Of a stretch of DNA of 64,000 bases, positions 14,701 to 29,700 are shown one piece after another. Origin of the DNA: Gordionus sp. m RMFG-2023 (taxonomy: Eukaryota; Nematomorpha; Gordioida; Chordodea; Parachordodidae); assembly GCF_954871325.1 (NCBI RefSeq), contig NC_088777.1, positions 30,977,366 through 31,041,365 of the forward strand. The letters run 5' to 3'. Within the stretch, counting starts at the first letter, position 1. Each line of letters starts with the position of its first letter. A program made the position numbers and the translations under genes. The notes beneath the pieces were generated by a model. It had not been told where the DNA came from and did not search any database. It was given only the letters and a program-made list of their open reading frames with translations.

Positions 14701-17700
14701 TATCGATTTCAAATATTCCTCAGCGCTGTATATTTATCTACCATTATAAAATTTCCACCAAATCATTTGAAATTTTTTTCATTAAAACGAAAGTAAAATA
14801 TTTCAAAAAAATGACATTGATTTGATCGAGATTAGGAGAATAGCTGAAAAAATTATATTTGAACTTAAGGAAATTAGGGCAAATGTAGATGACGAATAAC
14901 ATAAATTATATGTCATTGTTGAGTCAAAAGCAAAGCTCTATGAATTTAATATTTGTCTACCGCAGCAAGGCGATCCCGTCGTTATATTATTAATAAGCTC
15001 AGTAGAAATATACAATAAAATAAACTCTCCCTCTTGAATTTCTTTATAACTCAAGTGAATAAAAGGTTTGTTGATCAGGCAGCACGTGCAAATCTGTAAT
15101 CTTCCGAATCTATTTCAAATCTTGATAGAGAAAAAATTAAATTTTTGACAGATTTTTATTGCGAAGAGATTAAAGTATCCCATGATGCATTACTAGCTGA
15201 ATGATAACTATCGTCTAAATGGTTAAATATGGTTAATAATGTTCCAAAAAAAATGTTATCGATGCTTCGCATAATTTCAAATCATTTTAGACTATTTAAT
15301 ATTGACAACTCTACCTAACTTCTACCAATGAAAGAGCATTTACTTCTTTAACAAGAATAAAAACATACCTGAGCAGTATTGTTGTTAAATGACTGGATAG
15401 GAGCTGATTTTTAAAACGGCTAACCCAATATTTTAGCCGGAAAAATAATAAAATATTGTCTAAGCCTCCAGATTTCGCTAATAGATGTCCAAACCTTTGT
15501 GCCATCTATAAGCAAAATCTTTAGGCTTGCGTAATATTTTTCTGGATAAAATATTAATTAGGCATATTTTTAAATCGGCTCAATCAAGCAGTTTAGCAAC
15601 ATTAATGAGAAGTAATACCTCTAAAAATATTTTGAATGGGTGTTTCATAATATAAACTTAACTCAATCTCAAAGACGATTGAATTTTACATTATAAATTT
15701 ATAATATGCTTGTTAATTATATTTCCCCCCATTTATAATGCACCATATTATTTTTTTCATGAATACTCTATAAGTTTCTATATAAGCAATAATTCTTAAG
15801 AGTATTTTTTTGAACTATTCTATATATTCAACATCTATTTTTAAAAACGTAATTTATAAGTGATCTGCATCCGGCCTAATTTTTCAAGCCCGGCCCGGCC
15901 CGAAATTTTTTTAAAAAGTTTTGCCGGCCCGGCCCGAACCCGAAATTTTTTTTAAAAGTTTTGCCGGCCCGGCCCGAACCTGAAATTTATTTTAAAAAAA
16001 TTTACCGGCCAGGCCCGAATTTATTTAAATATAGAAATTAATTTTTATAATTACTTAAAATAAAAGACATATGTTATATAGCGTTTAGTTTCAATAAATT
16101 AAATCAACAATTTTTATTTTACATAAAAAATTCAATATAAAATTGATAAATTTAGATATATTTAATAAAATTTCCAAGGTCCGACCCGACCCGGCCTGAA
16201 ATTTTTTTAAAAATATTAGGGCCGGGCCGGACTCGGGCCTAACTTTGCAGATCTCTAATTTATATATCAAATTTTAAATGCTTAAAATAATTTATATATT
16301 TTTATAAATTTCTTTCGAGACATTTATTTTATAGTGTAGTGATTCATACGCCGATTATATACATTTATTATTTTATTTATATTTAAATTTGTGTTTTATA
16401 AATTATCAATATTTTATAGTCACTAGTCCTAATAAATTTCTGAAACTTAAAATATTCCTAAATAATCATAGAATGATTCTTTAAAAAATTAATTACACCC
16501 CCCCCCCTTCCCATAGTGAATTCTTCCATACGCGCCTGGCTAGAATTAATATATTAAAATACCCAATTTTTTGTTTAAAATTATGTTTATCATAATCGAT
16601 TGTTTAAAATTATTTTTTAATATAAATTTAATTCACTCACGGTCCTCTAATGAGATGAGCTACCATTTCATGTATTGAATCGTCACCAGCTGCGCAACTC
16701 TAAAATTAATGAATAATACAATTTTTTTTTGTAAGAAAGTATTTGATATTTATTCCTTAAACTATGATCCGCACCAGCATATTTGACATTTCATTCTAAT
16801 AGTTTGTAATTTTATCCTTATTTTAATCTTTTTTCTATAAATATATTCAATCTATTCATTAATTTACCCATTATTTGTTTTTCTTTTCCAGAATGTTTAT
16901 TCCTGCAATAAATAACATAAATTTTCTTTTTAAAAAAACTTAGACTATTAAAAACTAGGAGATTATAATGAGCTAGGCAGGTCCTTTAAAAAGGGATCCA
17001 AATAAAGATACTTTATAAAAAATATCTTAGGTACTGATACAAATATCTTATTAAAAATGTCAAAAAGATACATACTTTTATTTTTTTCTTAAATAAGAGT
17101 ATCTTAGATACTAGATGCTTTTTATGAAAGTTATCATAAAATTCGGTGATTTATTCTTTCAGGAATTATCTCAACATTATTTGAATCATTTAGAAAAAAT
17201 TTTTAAATAAAAATATTCTCATAATATTCTACGATATAATTTTTTTACAATTAATAATCAAAATATTATAAAAAGAATTATTTAGACAAAACAATTAAAG
17301 AATTTGGTTAACCCAAATATTACATTGTGACTAAAGGATAATCCAAGATGTTGGACGAAATATCAGAGACCTGCAGAGGCACTATTTGCACCGCCCGGCC
17401 CGGATTTTTTTAAAATATTACATTTATTTTTAATTTATATAGCTAATAATGACGTTTTAAAATATCCAGTCTTAAAATATACGGCCCGACCCGTGTATTT
17501 GGGCCGGATTTGCAGTCTATGCGAAATATAAATAAATATGTTCTATCCTCCCAACCACCACCTCTTTTTATATAAGATTATTTTAATATAATGATAATTG
17601 ATAAAATATTTCAGAATAGAGAATACTGTAGATAAAGTAAAAGACATAATCATAAAATATGAATTCAAATATAATATTAATATTAGCCTATTCATTATGA

Positions 17701-20700
17701 GCAACTACAGGTAGACCAGCACTTTTTGTAGAAATATCTAATTTAGAATAAAGTATGACGAAATTTGCCAAAAAAGTATAAAATTATTAATATAAATATG
17801 GAAAATTGTATAAATAAGAAAAATATAACGAAGAAAATAATGCAAGAATCAACGAAAAAAATATGGTTAAAAATAAATATTGAATCCTTTAAACAAATTA
17901 TATAAGTATCAGTTTCTGTATTTTTTGGCAAGGAAAAGATGCGAGTCTCTTTTGATAATAAATTATATTAGTTATAGATTCAAAAATCTTATTAAAAATG
18001 TCAAAGCTACAATTTACAAAAAATATAAAAGTATCTTATATATTAGATACAAGTATTTGCTATACTGCCTAACTGTACATAATCATATATAAAATTTGAA
18101 AAAAAATAAATGTAACTATTTTGAAGGATTCTTTGATTAATTTTATGTAAGCAGAAGGAAACCAGCCTCTAACACCGTTCATTTCTCCCAACCAACAATG
18201 GTCATCTTTTGAGTTTAGTATCTGATATGCGTTTAATTTAAATAAAGAGTGCTTTAAATATTAAATAGAAGGGGTTTATAGAGTACTAATCGTTTTTTTT
18301 GCCTTAACCCGACCCGAGCCCTATGGCAAATAGGCCCAAGCATGATCTGATACCAAAGTTCAATTTCTATATTATCAGGACAAAGATTTTTTTTTGTAAC
18401 CGTAACAAAAGTTATATACCCCCCCCCCCTGGAGCCATTATTCCCCCTTCCTACCAACTTATTTTATAACAGTACCAAATACTAAGCTCTTTTTAATTAT
18501 GATATGAGTTTAATATTAGAGTTGTAAAAGAATATATTATTTGATCAGTCTTAAAATGAACACTTTATTTAGCAAATTTGGCCTTCCTTACAGGGTTGCC
18601 AGGTCTCCCCCCCCCCAATAATTTCTTTAGCATTTTGACATTTTTAATATATAAATAAAAATTTTGAGAAACAGTAATTGATTATTTTTATATTTTTAAA
18701 ATAAATTTTAAATATTTATTCAAAAAACATGTCTAGTTTGTAAATTTCTTTCTATCCTTACCTTAATCATATGTTTTATTTTTATCCAATAATAAATCAT
18801 CATCATTCATTCACATTTTATCATTTTCATGTGTGTTTATATATAACATTATAAGGCTAGGCCCTTAATTATCACGTATCATGTTTAAATTCATAAGGTA
18901 ATATTGTACTTATTTCAATGATAATTATTTAATTTATTTTAGTACAATCACATTATTATTATAATCAGTGCAGAGGAGTGTATCTACATCTATTGCAATA
19001 CAAAAATATGCTCCAAAAATAAGAAATAATACAGTACAGTTGCGAAAATGGCATACACGTAACATGTAGTACAACTTTCACAGAGTTACTTATCATAGCA
19101 ATGTGGGTCGAATCTTTTCCCCGTAATATTTAACGACTCCACGCTAAGGGAAAACTTGATAGAACAAAAATGAGCAAGGCTATCACCAATGTTTTATAAC
19201 CTGAAAACAGGAGGTCAATTCTTGTTTGAAAGATGGACATCCATTTGCAATTCTAACAGATACATCTAATAAGAAATATTTCCTCTGCTATTTCAACAAA
19301 AATAAGGGTTTTTCAAAACTATTAAAAAAAATTTATCCTCAAATAGTGTAAAATCCAAAGATATAGCTAACCATATAATGGTAAATAGCAGATTTGAGAA
19401 TATCAATGAGTTGCATGTCAGCTTTCTGCGTTAATAATGACTCACTGAATTTTGCAAAACCCAAAGTGTATATATAGAATTGAGGCAGCACAATGTTGAC
19501 TTAATATCAATTGTCTGTATTATATACTACATAATTCTTGCAAGAAGTCAATGAATGTATTATCTGTGGATGTCGAAATAATTGTAATGAAATGTTTTAA
19601 CTTTAGTTCAACAACTAAAAGAGTTAATGAATTAAAAAAAGTTGGAGGAGTGATCTTACTTGGAATAATGTGAGTTGTTTCGACATGTCCCTATCAGGTG
19701 GTTATTAATACCCGCCTCAATAAAATTTTACGAACCTTTAAAAAAATATTTCTTAAATAAAGATTATAAAAGCTGCCCTATTTTGAAAAAATTTTTCGAG
19801 AATAAAATGGCAGAGGCATATTTAGGAATGATTTCACACTTAGGAAATCTACTACATGTTGTTAATATGCAGTTGCAATCAGAAGAATATTTTTTAAAAA
19901 AGATTTACAAAATTATGCTGCAGCTGTGTTCATCTTTACATTTAAAATTGACAATAAATTTTATGGCGCTATTGCTGAAGTATCATATTAAAATGTTTAA
20001 ATATTACTCTAATTAATGTATTTTTAAACGAAGCAAATATTTTTATCAAGACAATTTTAGAATATTTGCAATCAAAATTTGATTTCAATAACTCGATTTA
20101 CAAATGTATAGATATTATGACCTTGGAACAGAAACTATCAATTGATGGTTTTCATAATTTAATAAATATATTAAAAATACCGATAGGCATTGATGTCTTG
20201 TTTGAGGAGATTCAAATTTTCTTTTATAAATAGTATAAATAAAGTAACTTCACATCAAAGAAGTTATTTAGAAAAATATAATATTTTTTAAACTTCAACT
20301 CTATTTTATAATTAATATTAAATTGTTATTAAATTTCTAAATTTATTGTAACAATAAGAATACAATTATTGTAATAACTTACCGATATAACGTCACCCTT
20401 AGCGAATGCCAATTCATCCTTCTCCTTGCCTTCAAATGCATGAATAGCAAAGCCTTTCTTCTTCTTGACCTTGAAAATTTTATTTCTTCCCCAATTATTA
20501 TTGCTTCTTTTATCTTGTTCAATTTTTATAACTTTATTTAATTCGCAAATTTTAAACTGGGATATTTTTTCTGAAGTAACATTTAACACGTCATGATCGG
20601 GAAGACAATTCTAAATAATTTGTTTATATGGGGGTAATATTTAACATATATTATTTTTTGCAATATTAAAGGCTATAAAATATATTCTGGCTAGCAAGTT

Positions 20701-23700
20701 ATAAAAAAAACATATTAATAAAAAAATTAAGAACTAGCCCACATTAGACCTTCACTCTTTGTCTGACATATACATATCCCAATGGTAAATCAAAATAAAA
20801 TTTTCCCGACTAAGATTCGAAACTGCGTCAGAAACACCAGCAAGTTAAGGTGTATTAACTATAGTTGTGCTTCGAGTTTAAAATTTTCAGCAATATTGGA
20901 ATCCTGAGTGGGCATAATAATTTTATTTCAAATTTTATCTGATGGGTAGTAATTTTTTTTAAATTCATGACTCGTGATTCGCATTTTTAATAATTAATTT
21001 TAAAAATCCTAGTTAACCTTTTTTGATTTCACGATTTTTCATGTTTCACGTTGATGGAGTTTAAAATTTAATTTTCAGATCATTTAATAAAATTAATAAA
21101 ATAAACTTTTGAAATTTAATATTTTATGCTATATTTATATTTGTTTATTTATGGATTTTTTGTTTCTGGTTCACAGTATACAGATAACTAAGTGAAAATT
21201 AAAAAAATATTTTTTTGACAGATTTTTTAATGTTTCAAGGATGGTTTTCAATACCTCATATAATATCAAGTTCCGATTTACCATGACGTCAAACAAGGAT
21301 CTCAAAGAATTTAGATTATTAATTATATACATAAAAATTTATAAATTGCTTCTTTACAACTAATTCTTTAATGTTATAATAATATATTTAAAATACAAGT
21401 CAAATAAACAAACATTTTGAAAATATGTCAAGATAGAAGAGGGCGTGTTGGGCATGAGTAAAATGTAATATTTCATGAGTGAGCATAATTTTTAGAGAAT
21501 TAAATTCTGCCATGTCTAAAGAGTGTAAAATCTTTTCTATCTTCGTAGGCAGTCAGGCGTGAAAAAAAATTAATACACAACTCTGGTATCACACTTCCAG
21601 ACAAAGGCATAGTTAGAATTTTTCCAAGGGAAGGGAATAGGTGGGGTTTTACTCTATAATTTTATTGGAGGTCTTTAAGTCCAAATATTATGTCTTTGAC
21701 AATGTTCGATTTTTATATAAATAATTTTGGTTTGTCATTTTTATTACATAAAAAAGCTTTTTTCTAAAAATTTATTATAATTCTTCCTTTTCAATGATTT
21801 TAGTGATATGTATGTTGTATGCATTGGAAAGGGGGGGGGGGAAGGTGTAGGGGAAACTTTTTATTAGCTTCTTCTTAAACCAATAGTTTTATAATGAATT
21901 GGAGTTTTTATTTTTTAATAATGATACATATAAAATAATTTTACATTATATATAAAAATTGAAACTTAATTTTGGTCACTTTAATAAATATTTTGGCCAA
22001 ATAAAAGTAAGGAGAGATTGTGATTTCTTAACATAAATCCTAAATACCAATCATACACAGACATGAAATTTTATTTTCAAGATTTTAAAATATTATATTT
22101 CATATTGACTGCCATAATTGACGTGCATGGTTTAGCAAGACCCTCAAAGCTCTAAATTGACTTATCATGATTGAAATAATATCTAGACAAAATAGATACT
22201 TATAAAACTTTCTCAAATTATAAAAGAGAGTTGAAACTTACTGTAAAATTTAATTTATATGTAAATGTATATATAACTATAAAATTAACATTTTGTCATG
22301 TAAAAATCTTTTGAAATTGACATCAAAATTTAATTTCAACAAAATTTTTAATAATTGATTATAAAAGATTCACCAGGAAAATTTAGTTAATGATTTTGAT
22401 TTATCTAGTTTTAAAATTAGCTTTATAGATATTAGATAAGAAATTGATTTGTTTTATTACAACTTACAGGGATTCGGACTAACTATAAACAAAAAATTCC
22501 TTATGAGTTATCTATAAAAATTGAGGCTAAATATAGGGGAAAGTATAATAGCGATCCATAATTCAAAATATAGTAAACTAAAAAATTAAACTATTATTAT
22601 TAAACTAGAATACATTATATAATGCGAAATACTACTTATTCAAATGATATATATATAGGCATGTTCCAATCATTCAAATTTGAAAATTTGAATTATCGCA
22701 ATTCAAAAAATAATTATAGTATACATGTTAAGATAAATATATTGAGTAAATTATTACATAATGTGTGTGATGACTACATTCCCATTGCAACGAAGCGAAA
22801 AAATGTCTGACTTCCAAGATTGTTTCTCTCAGTTTTGTTAATATTTTGTCCCTAACTAAGTTCAAGTTACCGCCCAATCTAATTTCAGGAATGTTAATTT
22901 TACAGTTATTACTATGACATTTTTGGTTAGTTGAAGGCAAAAAGTATCCATTTTCCAATAACCTAATTTGTAAATAAACCTCTCTCAACTCCAAAAGGGT
23001 GCAGCACATATTGGAAAAACTATCAAAATCGTATACTATATTATTATCAGTATCATTTACGGAGTTCTTTGAATTGGTATGGGGAGACGGAGAAAAAATC
23101 TATTTGAAATAACAACATTTAGAAAGAGTACTAAATTTATATCGTATGTGAAAACTGCTGGGTTAATTACGTTAAAGAAGCAAACGGTTATTTAATAAAA
23201 TATATTGACTATAGGTATGCAATGGGCAGATTTTAGCTATAGGCTCACAATTTAAAAAAAATATAATTTGCAGTCTGATCGTGAAAAACTCTCCAAAGCA
23301 TTGTTTAAATTGATTGGTTGGATTCTACATTTATTTTGAATATTTTATTTTAATATATTTACTTATATTTGTAAAATATGCAATACCTTACTTTTAAATA
23401 AAAAGATTATTTTTAATATATACAAGCCCATCCTATCCATCTCGTCCATAAAATGTTATAAAACCAATTTTCCCACCTACATTTGTTGTTTAAATAATAT
23501 TTTTCACTAAATTGGTGGTGTTAAGGGGGTGAATAATATATTGGAGGATAGGTAGGCATACATCAATATATTTTGTGGACGTGAGGGGCAGGGCGGGCTT
23601 ATAATTATTAAAAATTAAATAATTTTAACCCTTTTTTTAAGATTTACTAAAATTAATATAATTTATATATGTTATATTTTGAACATTTAAAATCTCCATT

Positions 23701-26700
23701 AAACTTGCAGTTTAATTTTGTCAATATTGAAATATCTTATTTTTTTTACATATAGCTCGATATACTTTTTTCAGACATATTAAATAACAACATAGTAGTT
23801 TATATAAGGTAAAATTATATTTTACTAAGTCATCTATCTTTTTAGCCGAATCAAATAGTGTTAGGGATTGGCTAAGTGTTCGCATAATCAATTTATTGAC
23901 GTTTTTCGATGGAGCCAATTTATTCATGATATTTTTCAAACTTTCGGACTAATAAAGTTATAATGAATTTTAAAATAAAATATCTTAACATTCAATTAGT
24001 TCTAAGCGAGAATATATAACCTTTTAAAGCTAATTTTTTTTTATTTTAAGATCTATTTATAATTGTGTCCTTTAAACTTCTTAATAACAAGTATACCTTT
24101 TTAAACTATGAAATTTATAACTACTGTGAAAGTGAACCCTAGTTAACATATAAGATAAAACGCTAATTACTATTAAAAAAAGGTTATTATTTAGATCAAA
24201 ACCTACTATATTTACTTGCATAAGCGTAGCCAGGAGAAGAATCGGGGAAGATTTCCCATACCTTTTGGAAATGTCCGTGATCTTGTAAATATCATTTTAC
24301 GCTAATAAAATATTTCCCCCACACTCCTCCACCCCCTTTTTCCAAAAATATATACAATATATCACTATAAACAATAATTTGATAGAAAAATAAGTAAAAA
24401 TTAATAATTTTTTAAAATAATGACTAAATATTGATTGGCAACTTTGTCGCATTTCTTAAATCGAAAAATCAACCTGTGTTCCTTCTCTTTTCAACTTCAT
24501 CGGGAAACGGTTATGATTTTCGAGAAGCCATTCCTTTAAGTAATCTTGATTTACTACTTATAAATGATGAGCTACGTCATGCCATCGGATTCAGACTTAA
24601 TTGCGATATGGTTATACCATACACCTGGTCATTTTGTCAGACTTTTGACTTAAAAGGTCGTCATTCCCTGCATTAAAAAGATGTAAGGGTAGATTTCCTA
24701 GAGATACAAAATGTAATGATACTATATTCCATAAAATCTTCTGGAATTCCTTCAACTTTTGAGCCGACTGGACTTTGTAACGCTAATGGAAAGCTTCCTG
24801 ATGGTTTATCTAAGATTTCATGACTTAAACCAAGATGCTATTGTTGACGCAAAACATAAATCTACCAAATATCCTTCCGTTTTACCTTCCAAGCATTTAT
24901 TCATACCAATAATTGCTACAATGCTAATTCTTTTAACATTCACTCCCGAGCCTTTTTCAAGAATCTAAGATATCGCAACATCGAAGAACAAAAATACAAA
25001 CGAAGGCTTTTATCTTGGCAAGGAATAACAATTAATATAATTCGATCTATCTCTACATCAGTTTCATATTCTTCGTTGATAGATAAGAATAACTATGTAA
25101 ACTCATTTATTTATATGATTTTTACTATTATTTATTGAATTAAAAATATAGTAAAAAAATAAATAATTTTAATAAATATTGAATTATGAAATATTAAATT
25201 TTGAAAAAATCTTTTAAAAATATATAATATTTAAAATTTAGAAAAAAAATCATTTTTATAATAAAAAGTGAAAAAAAAACTATTATTTAAAAAATATAAC
25301 GTAGCCAAAGGCCTGAAGACAATCGTAAATATCTCCAATAATTTTTGGGAGAACCAATTTAATGGTGCCCTTCCTTCTAGCAAAATCTTAGCTACGCCTA
25401 TGTGTACTGTGAATTTGGAATATCAAAATTTATTGTTTGATTATTGCAGGGTTCTAGTACCATTTTTATCGAAATAAAGTTAGGGTCATTTACTCTTAGA
25501 GATCCCCTCCTACCCTTTTCATTCAAAAAACTTTCAAAAGATAATTTTAAATGCTTTTATTATTATTATAAAAAGTTAATATTGTAAAGTATCTAGTTAC
25601 CAATTTAAAAAATAAATAATTTTACATCTTTTAGAAACAACTAATTATAGTTATATTTGAAAGTAGCTAGTTACATTGTACGTTACATTTAACTCATCAT
25701 TTTCGGTATATCTTTTTTTTTAATATACAAAATATTTTTGAGATTTTAAAACTATTCGCTTCCACAGTTCTCATGGATTTAATCTAAATATTTTAAAAAA
25801 TTTAACTTTTTATTCCTTTTTAATATATAATTTATTGAATGTCTTTTCCTAATTTTTTTTATTATTATAATATGATTAGGAAAATAAACATAAATATCAT
25901 TTAAATAAAGAAATAATTGTACCGAAAAAAATATACCCAACATTTATTCTACAGAAAACAGCAAAGCTTGATGTGAGTGAGACATTATATTCGATAAAAA
26001 GTAATTATAAATTTGGGAAACATCATTCAAATATAATAATTTTCGGTTATCCAATTGATCTTAAAAAAAATTAAATTTACTTAAAATATATGCAATTATT
26101 CATATTTTAATTTAATATGTAACTAGTTACTTATTTGTTATATTCTCAAAAATATAGTTGTATTTTCAACCAGTTACTTTACAACATTAGTTTCTATGTA
26201 ATCAAATATATAGTTATGCAATCAATTATATATTTCTTATAATATAAGACATATTTTAAAATTTATCTCCTGTGAAATTTATAGAAGAGGAGTTAAAAGC
26301 TATAATACTAAAGCGACCATATTATTTATCAATATGTTACTTGAAATAGGGAATATATTTATTTCTAGGTTTTATAAAATTACAACATATATACTATAAA
26401 TATATTTATATATAAGTGGCAAACCTTAAATTGAAGCAGGGACACTACAAAAACTAGTAGGATATGGTGACCATAAACTAAAATCAAATCCCAAAGTCTC
26501 AGCAAAACATTAAAATTGGGAATGCATTCGGCCAAATATATAGAAAACCACTGGTATAGAACTTTTGAAAGATCTAAAAACATAAGATTTTTTGAAAATG
26601 AATTATATATTTTAAATTGAATTATATTAAATTAATTATAGATTAAAAATTAGGACTATTAAAAATAGAATTTCATCTAATAGTAGTGTATAGTTATGTT

Positions 26701-29700
26701 GCGAATTATTGAAAATTGTAGTATTAAAGATAATCATTTTTAAACATATTCCAATTGAGTAACATTGTTTTAGGACCTAATAAATTTTTTTTTAAATACC
26801 CGGGTCGAGTCGAATTTTAAAATCACGACTATTATATTTGTATATAAAAATTGTTGTATAACATTGATTTACTTCTCGTATTTCTTATCTTATTTTCATT
26901 TCAAAACTATTTTATTCGTTAGAAGATACTTAATAAGTTTATAAAATAAAAATTAAATATTTTACAAATTTTTCACATAATTATAATTATTTTTAATTCA
27001 AATTATAAATTTTATACCTACACCTAGTAATTTTATTAAAATAATCTTCATTTATTTTTTATATTGGGTCAGGTCGTAAATATTTTTTACAAATTACACT
27101 AATATATTTTTTAATCTTTAACATTTTTATTTTAAAATTCAATATTAGAAAATTACAATAAGATAAATTTTTGATTATGAATATTGAAAAATATACATAT
27201 CTAAAAATTATACCTTATCTATAAAAAATAAAACTATTTAAAATAATGAGGCTTAATGACTCTTGGCAAATTTCAATTCTCGCATATAGAAACCCCCTTT
27301 TGAATTAACTATGATTAATGTATGCTTTCCCTATTGTTTTGAATAATTTTAGGGAGAGTTCCTCCACAGGTGTCCTACTGTAACTAACAATCGATTATTT
27401 AGGTGGCTAGATTTATTGGTCTTTACTTTTTCTGCTCTCATGAGAGTTAACAGAAAAGGATCTCGTACAAGGATCTTACACAAGTATAATCACTAAGCGT
27501 GGGGTATACTCCAGGGAACAAGGATCACTCCATTGTGTCTGGTTTGATTGTCAATGAGTCAAGAGAGTTTCAGCGTGGAAGGAATATTTGTGTATTTCAA
27601 CGTTCTATTAATGAAAGAATTGATGGCATTAGTTCCTGGGTAATCTGCCTTTTAAAAGGCGACAATGTAAAGTAATAGCCAAGGCTATCGATATTGGTGT
27701 CAGAGAGCGCATGATGTTAGTGTTACAATTTTGCAGTCAAATCGAAGGCTGATAGCACTTCTAAGTTCTTCGTTAGTAGGTAAGAAGCCTGATTTAGAGC
27801 TAGATATTGTTTCTAGCTATTCATAACCTGGGTAGCATATGGTTGAGGCTGGAATTATTAGATCTGCCAAGAGTCGTATAGTTTTCATTCTGTGTAATTT
27901 GGGTGTTTGGTTTAAATAATAAAGCGCGATGGAGATTTCCTTTGAACAGGATCCGATTATAAGTATTCAACGGAATGCTGTCCAGTCTCTTTGTCTTGCC
28001 TAATTTGCATATTATCTGAATGGAGCGTTTTTGCTCCAGATGTCTATAAACTTTGGCGTAAGAGCAGCTTGCATCCAAGCGAGAGGTGGGAGTTTAATAT
28101 TTAAAAGAGACTCAATGTATCTTAAAAGATATATATGTACTAATAGTAATAATAACAATAAGTATAATACTATATTTACATTAAAATAATGCAATTGTTT
28201 ATTTAAATATTAAGAGTACAAGGAAACTGTTACCAAAGTCAAAGGCGTCGCTAGATTTTAAAGCAGAAGCAGGGGAGGAGGGGCTCACTTAGAAAAATTT
28301 TTCAAAATTTATCCAATTATTAAAAATATTTTATATCAAAAAATACAAATTTTACAAATATTTATATATTAATAAATAACAATTATGAAAGTTTTTTTGG
28401 GGTATTCTTTTAAATTTATTGTAATAATTGGTTACATTTAATTTAATTGCAACTCCATAACTTGTAATATATTTTATAAATATTTATTTTTTAATCTATA
28501 TGAAAATATACTGCTGAGGTTGGAATCCAGTTATTTTGTGTAGTTAAAATATATTCATTATTGGAAGTATTGCTGATATTTTTTAGTTTATCTTTTTTAA
28601 CACTTTCGAAATATGCATCCTTTATCTACGATACAAATATTTGTATATTTATTAAGATAAATTTCAAAAAGATACCGATACTTTTTTTATTTATATTAGT
28701 TTATTATTATAAATATAATTATTAACCTATTTTTTTTTAAACAACAACATTTAAGATAAGTCAATAGGACTTCATGATCAGTGGATTGAAACGTAATTAG
28801 TGCCAGATCTTAATGGAAATCCTTGGCGCATATAGTAACCTGTTTGGATCTTCTGTGATTGAGGTTCGAATGAGTCAATAGTGTCGAAAATTATGGGAAC
28901 AAAAGAAAGGCTATTTAGGTTACATTATTTATTGGTTCAAATATTTTGTGCCCTCAGAATGGAGTTAAATGAAAAGGACTTTACAAAACTGTCCAAGGAA
29001 TTGTAATACAAACTTGGGGTATATCTTGATTCCAATAGATTCGAATCATATCATAAGGTATAGTTTAGCTGTAAACACTGATGTCAGAAGGTCCAGTCTC
29101 TAGTAAGAAAGAGCTTTCAGAGTTCTACTCGAATTGACTGCATAGTCCCTGAGTATTTTGCCTTTTGAATAAGGATAATTAAAAGTTTGTAGAATAGGTG
29201 TCCATATGAGTGTTATAAAGCACCTTTGATATTAGAATTTTGCAGCTTAATCAAAAATCAATAGCTATTCAAAGCTCTTAGTTGATATGTAATAGTCCTA
29301 GGTTAGAGCGAAGTATTGTTTAATTCATTTATACCTCAGTTGAGGTATATATTTTTAGTCTATTTTTTTAATCGGTTCTGAAAAAAATTATATGGCTATC
29401 TCCTGATTTGAGGTAATTTAAATTACTATTTTAATCCCACTTTTTAGTTGTACCGTATTTATGTTGTTTTCATGTGTCAGTATTGTTTTACTTTTAGCTT
29501 TCGAAAACTTTATATTTTACCATATTAAATTAACGAAACTTTTTATATATTAAATTATTTAGTTTTTTAAGAATTATAAGAAAAATCCATTAAATTGCAA
29601 CGTCACATACTATTTTCCTTCTCATGTTATAAATTTTTTGTAGCTACTCTTGCTATAACAAAGTATATTCTAAAAAAAATTTTGGTAATCACAAAACCAC

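Noticed and set aside
20571-20589. Alternative exon 9 acceptor after TTACTTCAG
   Set aside because: It would start exon 9 in a phase that does not match exon 8; the CCCAG site does.
20800-20860. tRNA-like SINE head (TTTCGAATCTTAGTCGGG on the minus strand)
   Set aside because: The B-box-like word is there but the T-stem does not pair and no acceptor stem or poly-A tail is found.
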